Shown piece after piece: positions 62,687 to 64,000 of a DNA stretch of 64,000 bases (the stretch's first letter is position 1; each line of letters starts with the position of its first letter). The notes under the pieces are model-generated. The model saw only the letters and a list, made by a program, of their open reading frames with translations. It did not search any database and was not told the origin of the DNA. The stretch comes from Pseudoxanthomonas sp. SE1 (GTDB lineage: Bacteria; Pseudomonadota; Gammaproteobacteria; Xanthomonadales; Xanthomonadaceae). Both the position numbers and the translations under genes were made by a program. The DNA is taken from assembly GCF_029542205.1 (NCBI RefSeq), contig NZ_CP113783.1:3153001-3217000 (forward strand), written 5' to 3'.

Positions 62687-64000
62687 ACAAGCCTCTTTCC
62701 CACCTCCTGATCGCCGGCCTGCTGGCCTTGTCGGCAGCCGCAACTCCCGTCGCGGCGCAGACCCTGCAGCCGCTGGACCGGATCGCCGCCGTCGTCAACG
62801 AAGATGTCGTCCTGCAGAGCGAACTGGACCGCGCTGTCCGCAACGTCCTCGCCCAGTACGCCAATCAACCCGGCCAGCTGCCTCCGCGCGCCGTGCTTGA
62901 GCGCCAGGTGCTGGAGCGCCTGGTGCTGGTGAAGTTGCAGGTGGCACGGGCCGCAGAAACCGGTGTCCGCGTCAGCGATGCCGACCTCAACAACGCCGTG
63001 AATGCCGTGGCCCAGCAGAACGGAACCACGCCGGACGGCCTGCGCCAGCGGCTTGAAGCCGATGGCATGTCGTTCGCCGAGTTCCGGAACTCGATGCGCG
63101 ACGAAATCACCATCCAGCGCTTGAAGCAGAGCTTCGCGCAGAGCCGCGTACAGGTGAGCGAGGGTGAAGTCGACGCCGCGCTGGCCATGCAGGCGAACAG
63201 CGGTGCGCAATACCATCTGGCGCATATCCTCGTCAGCCTGCCGGACGGTGCCACCGCCGAGCAGATCACCGCCGGCCAGGGCAAGATCGATGGCATCAAG
63301 GCATTGATCGACAAGGGCGAACTGGACTTTTCTGCCGCCGCCGTCCGCTATTCCGACAGCCCGAATGCACTGGAAGGCGGCGACCTCGGCTGGCGCAGCC
63401 TCGACGAGATTCCCACCGCCTTCGTGGAGATGCTGAAGGGCATGTCACCCGGCCAGTCGGTCGGCCCGTTGCGCGGCCCCAGCGGTTTCCAACTGCTGAA
63501 GCTGGTGGAAGTACGCGATGCCGCCCAGGCCGAAAAACGCAGCGTGACCGAGTACAACGCGCGGCACATCCTGGTGCGGATCACCGAAACCCAGGATGCC
63601 GCAGCCGCCAAGGCCAAGATCGACACCCTGCGTGCGCGCATCGCCGGCGGTGCCGACTTCGTCGCCGTGGCGAAGGAGTCCACCGAGGATGCGAACAGCC
63701 GGGATGATGGTGGCGACCTGGGCTGGTTCCCCGCCGACGCGTTCGGTCCGGCCTTCGGCCAGCAGGTGACCGCGCTGCAGGACGGCCAGGTCGGCGCACC
63801 GTTCCGCACCGATGCCGGCTGGCACATCGTCCAGCGCGTGGGCAGCCGCCAGACTGACGTGACCGACCAGAACCGCCGCGCGCAGATCCGCGACACCATC
63901 GGCCGCCGCAAGGCCGAGGACGAGTACAACCGCTACCTGCAGGAACTGCGCGGCGAAGCCTACGTCAGCTTCCGCAGCGGCGACCGCGCCGAGACCACGC
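62683..64000 (+). CDS. surA: Periplasmic chaperone/peptidyl-prolyl isomerase SurA, C-terminus cut by window
   Basis: About 439 residues are visible. Signal peptide MNKPLSHLLIAGLLALSAAA, then the SurA N-terminal domain ('DRIAAVVNEDVVLQSELDRA'), parvulin domain 1 from about 175 ('YHLAHILVSLPDGATAEQIT', 'LEGGDLGWRSLDEIPTAFVE') and parvulin domain 2 from about 285 ('YNARHILVRITETQDAAAAK', 'DDGGDLGWFPADAFGPAFGQ'). It escorts outer-membrane proteins such as LptD through the periplasm. ATGA overlap with lptD shows co-translation. The frame is still open at the last base, but almost the whole protein is present. Confidence 0.96.
   Translation, partial: MNKPLSHLLIAGLLALSAAATPVAAQTLQPLDRIAAVVNEDVVLQSELDRAVRNVLAQYANQPGQLPPRAVLERQVLERLVLVKLQVARAAETGVRVSDADLNNAVNAVAQQNGTTPDGLRQRLEADGMSFAEFRNSMRDEITIQRLKQSFAQSRVQVSEGEVDAALAMQANSGAQYHLAHILVSLPDGATAEQITAGQGKIDGIKALIDKGELDFSAAAVRYSDSPNALEGGDLGWRSLDEIPTAFVEMLKGMSPGQSVGPLRGPSGFQLLKLVEVRDAAQAEKRSVTEYNARHILVRITETQDAAAAKAKIDTLRARIAGGADFVAVAKESTEDANSRDDGGDLGWFPADAFGPAFGQQVTALQDGQVGAPFRTDAGWHIVQRVGSRQTDVTDQNRRAQIRDTIGRRKAEDEYNRYLQELRGEAYVSFRSGDRAETT

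Overview
This window is high-GC gammaproteobacterial chromosome. Gene content and protein style (hemA-prfA, a DUF1631 protein, the ahpC-ahpF-oxyR block, lptD-surA, and Xanthomonas-type intergenic palindromes built on GTGGGAGCGAC) point to the family Xanthomonadaceae, in the Pseudoxanthomonas/Stenotrophomonas/Lysobacter range. The genus cannot be fixed from the sequence alone. Coding density is high. Many neighbouring genes overlap by 1-4 bases (ATGA or TGATG), so much of the window is organised in short operons.

0.0-11.9 kb is mostly housekeeping: a partial TPR protein divergent from hemA-prfA-GNAT, a TPR/O-GlcNAc-transferase-like protein, moaB, an HTH protein, ppk2, an acylphosphatase/thioredoxin-lipoprotein/YihY operon on the minus strand, wrbA, and a single-domain asparaginase. 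11.9-17.9 kb is the most accessory-looking part. It has a lipoprotein gene with different base composition, a duplicated scrap of the asparaginase 3' end, inverted repeats, small stress-type genes, and a minus-strand cluster made of a lipoprotein, an overlapping EF-hand/SAGCQT-motif protein and a membrane-anchored coiled-coil protein. That cluster is a candidate secreted-toxin/immunity locus. 17.9-31.9 kb carries a secreted subtilisin-type protease, ilvE, sufT, a divergent phoD/TonB-receptor pair, and the transhydrogenase genes pntB-pntA2 and pntA. The pnt genes are split by a plus-strand ECF-sigma cluster.

32-44 kb holds a DUF1631 protein, nitroreductase, 5'-3' exonuclease, Nudix hydrolase, dienelactone hydrolase, proline iminopeptidase, prmC and the peroxide-defence block ahpC-ahpF-oxyR. 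An OxyR-like operator is visible in front of ahpC. 44.26-45.05 kb has no credible gene but contains a roughly 400-bp, densely self-complementary element.

45-64 kb holds transaldolase, a gene with an in-frame stop in its signal region, msrA, glutathione transferase, glnS, a Cys-rich lipoprotein, a nucleoside deaminase, rlmM, an SMP-30-like lipoprotein, an unrecognised HTH-like protein, a Tat-exported Gfo/Idh oxidoreductase and two overlapping ubiquinone hydroxylases. It continues with a BtuM-like membrane protein next to a PduO-type cobalamin adenosyltransferase, a histone-deacetylase-family hydrolase, and lptD-surA running off the end.

Functional links inside the window: PrmC should methylate the GGQ glutamine of PrfA. 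OxyR should control ahpC/ahpF. LptD and SurA belong to the same outer-membrane assembly pathway. The BtuM-like protein could bring in the cobalamin that PduO adenosylates.
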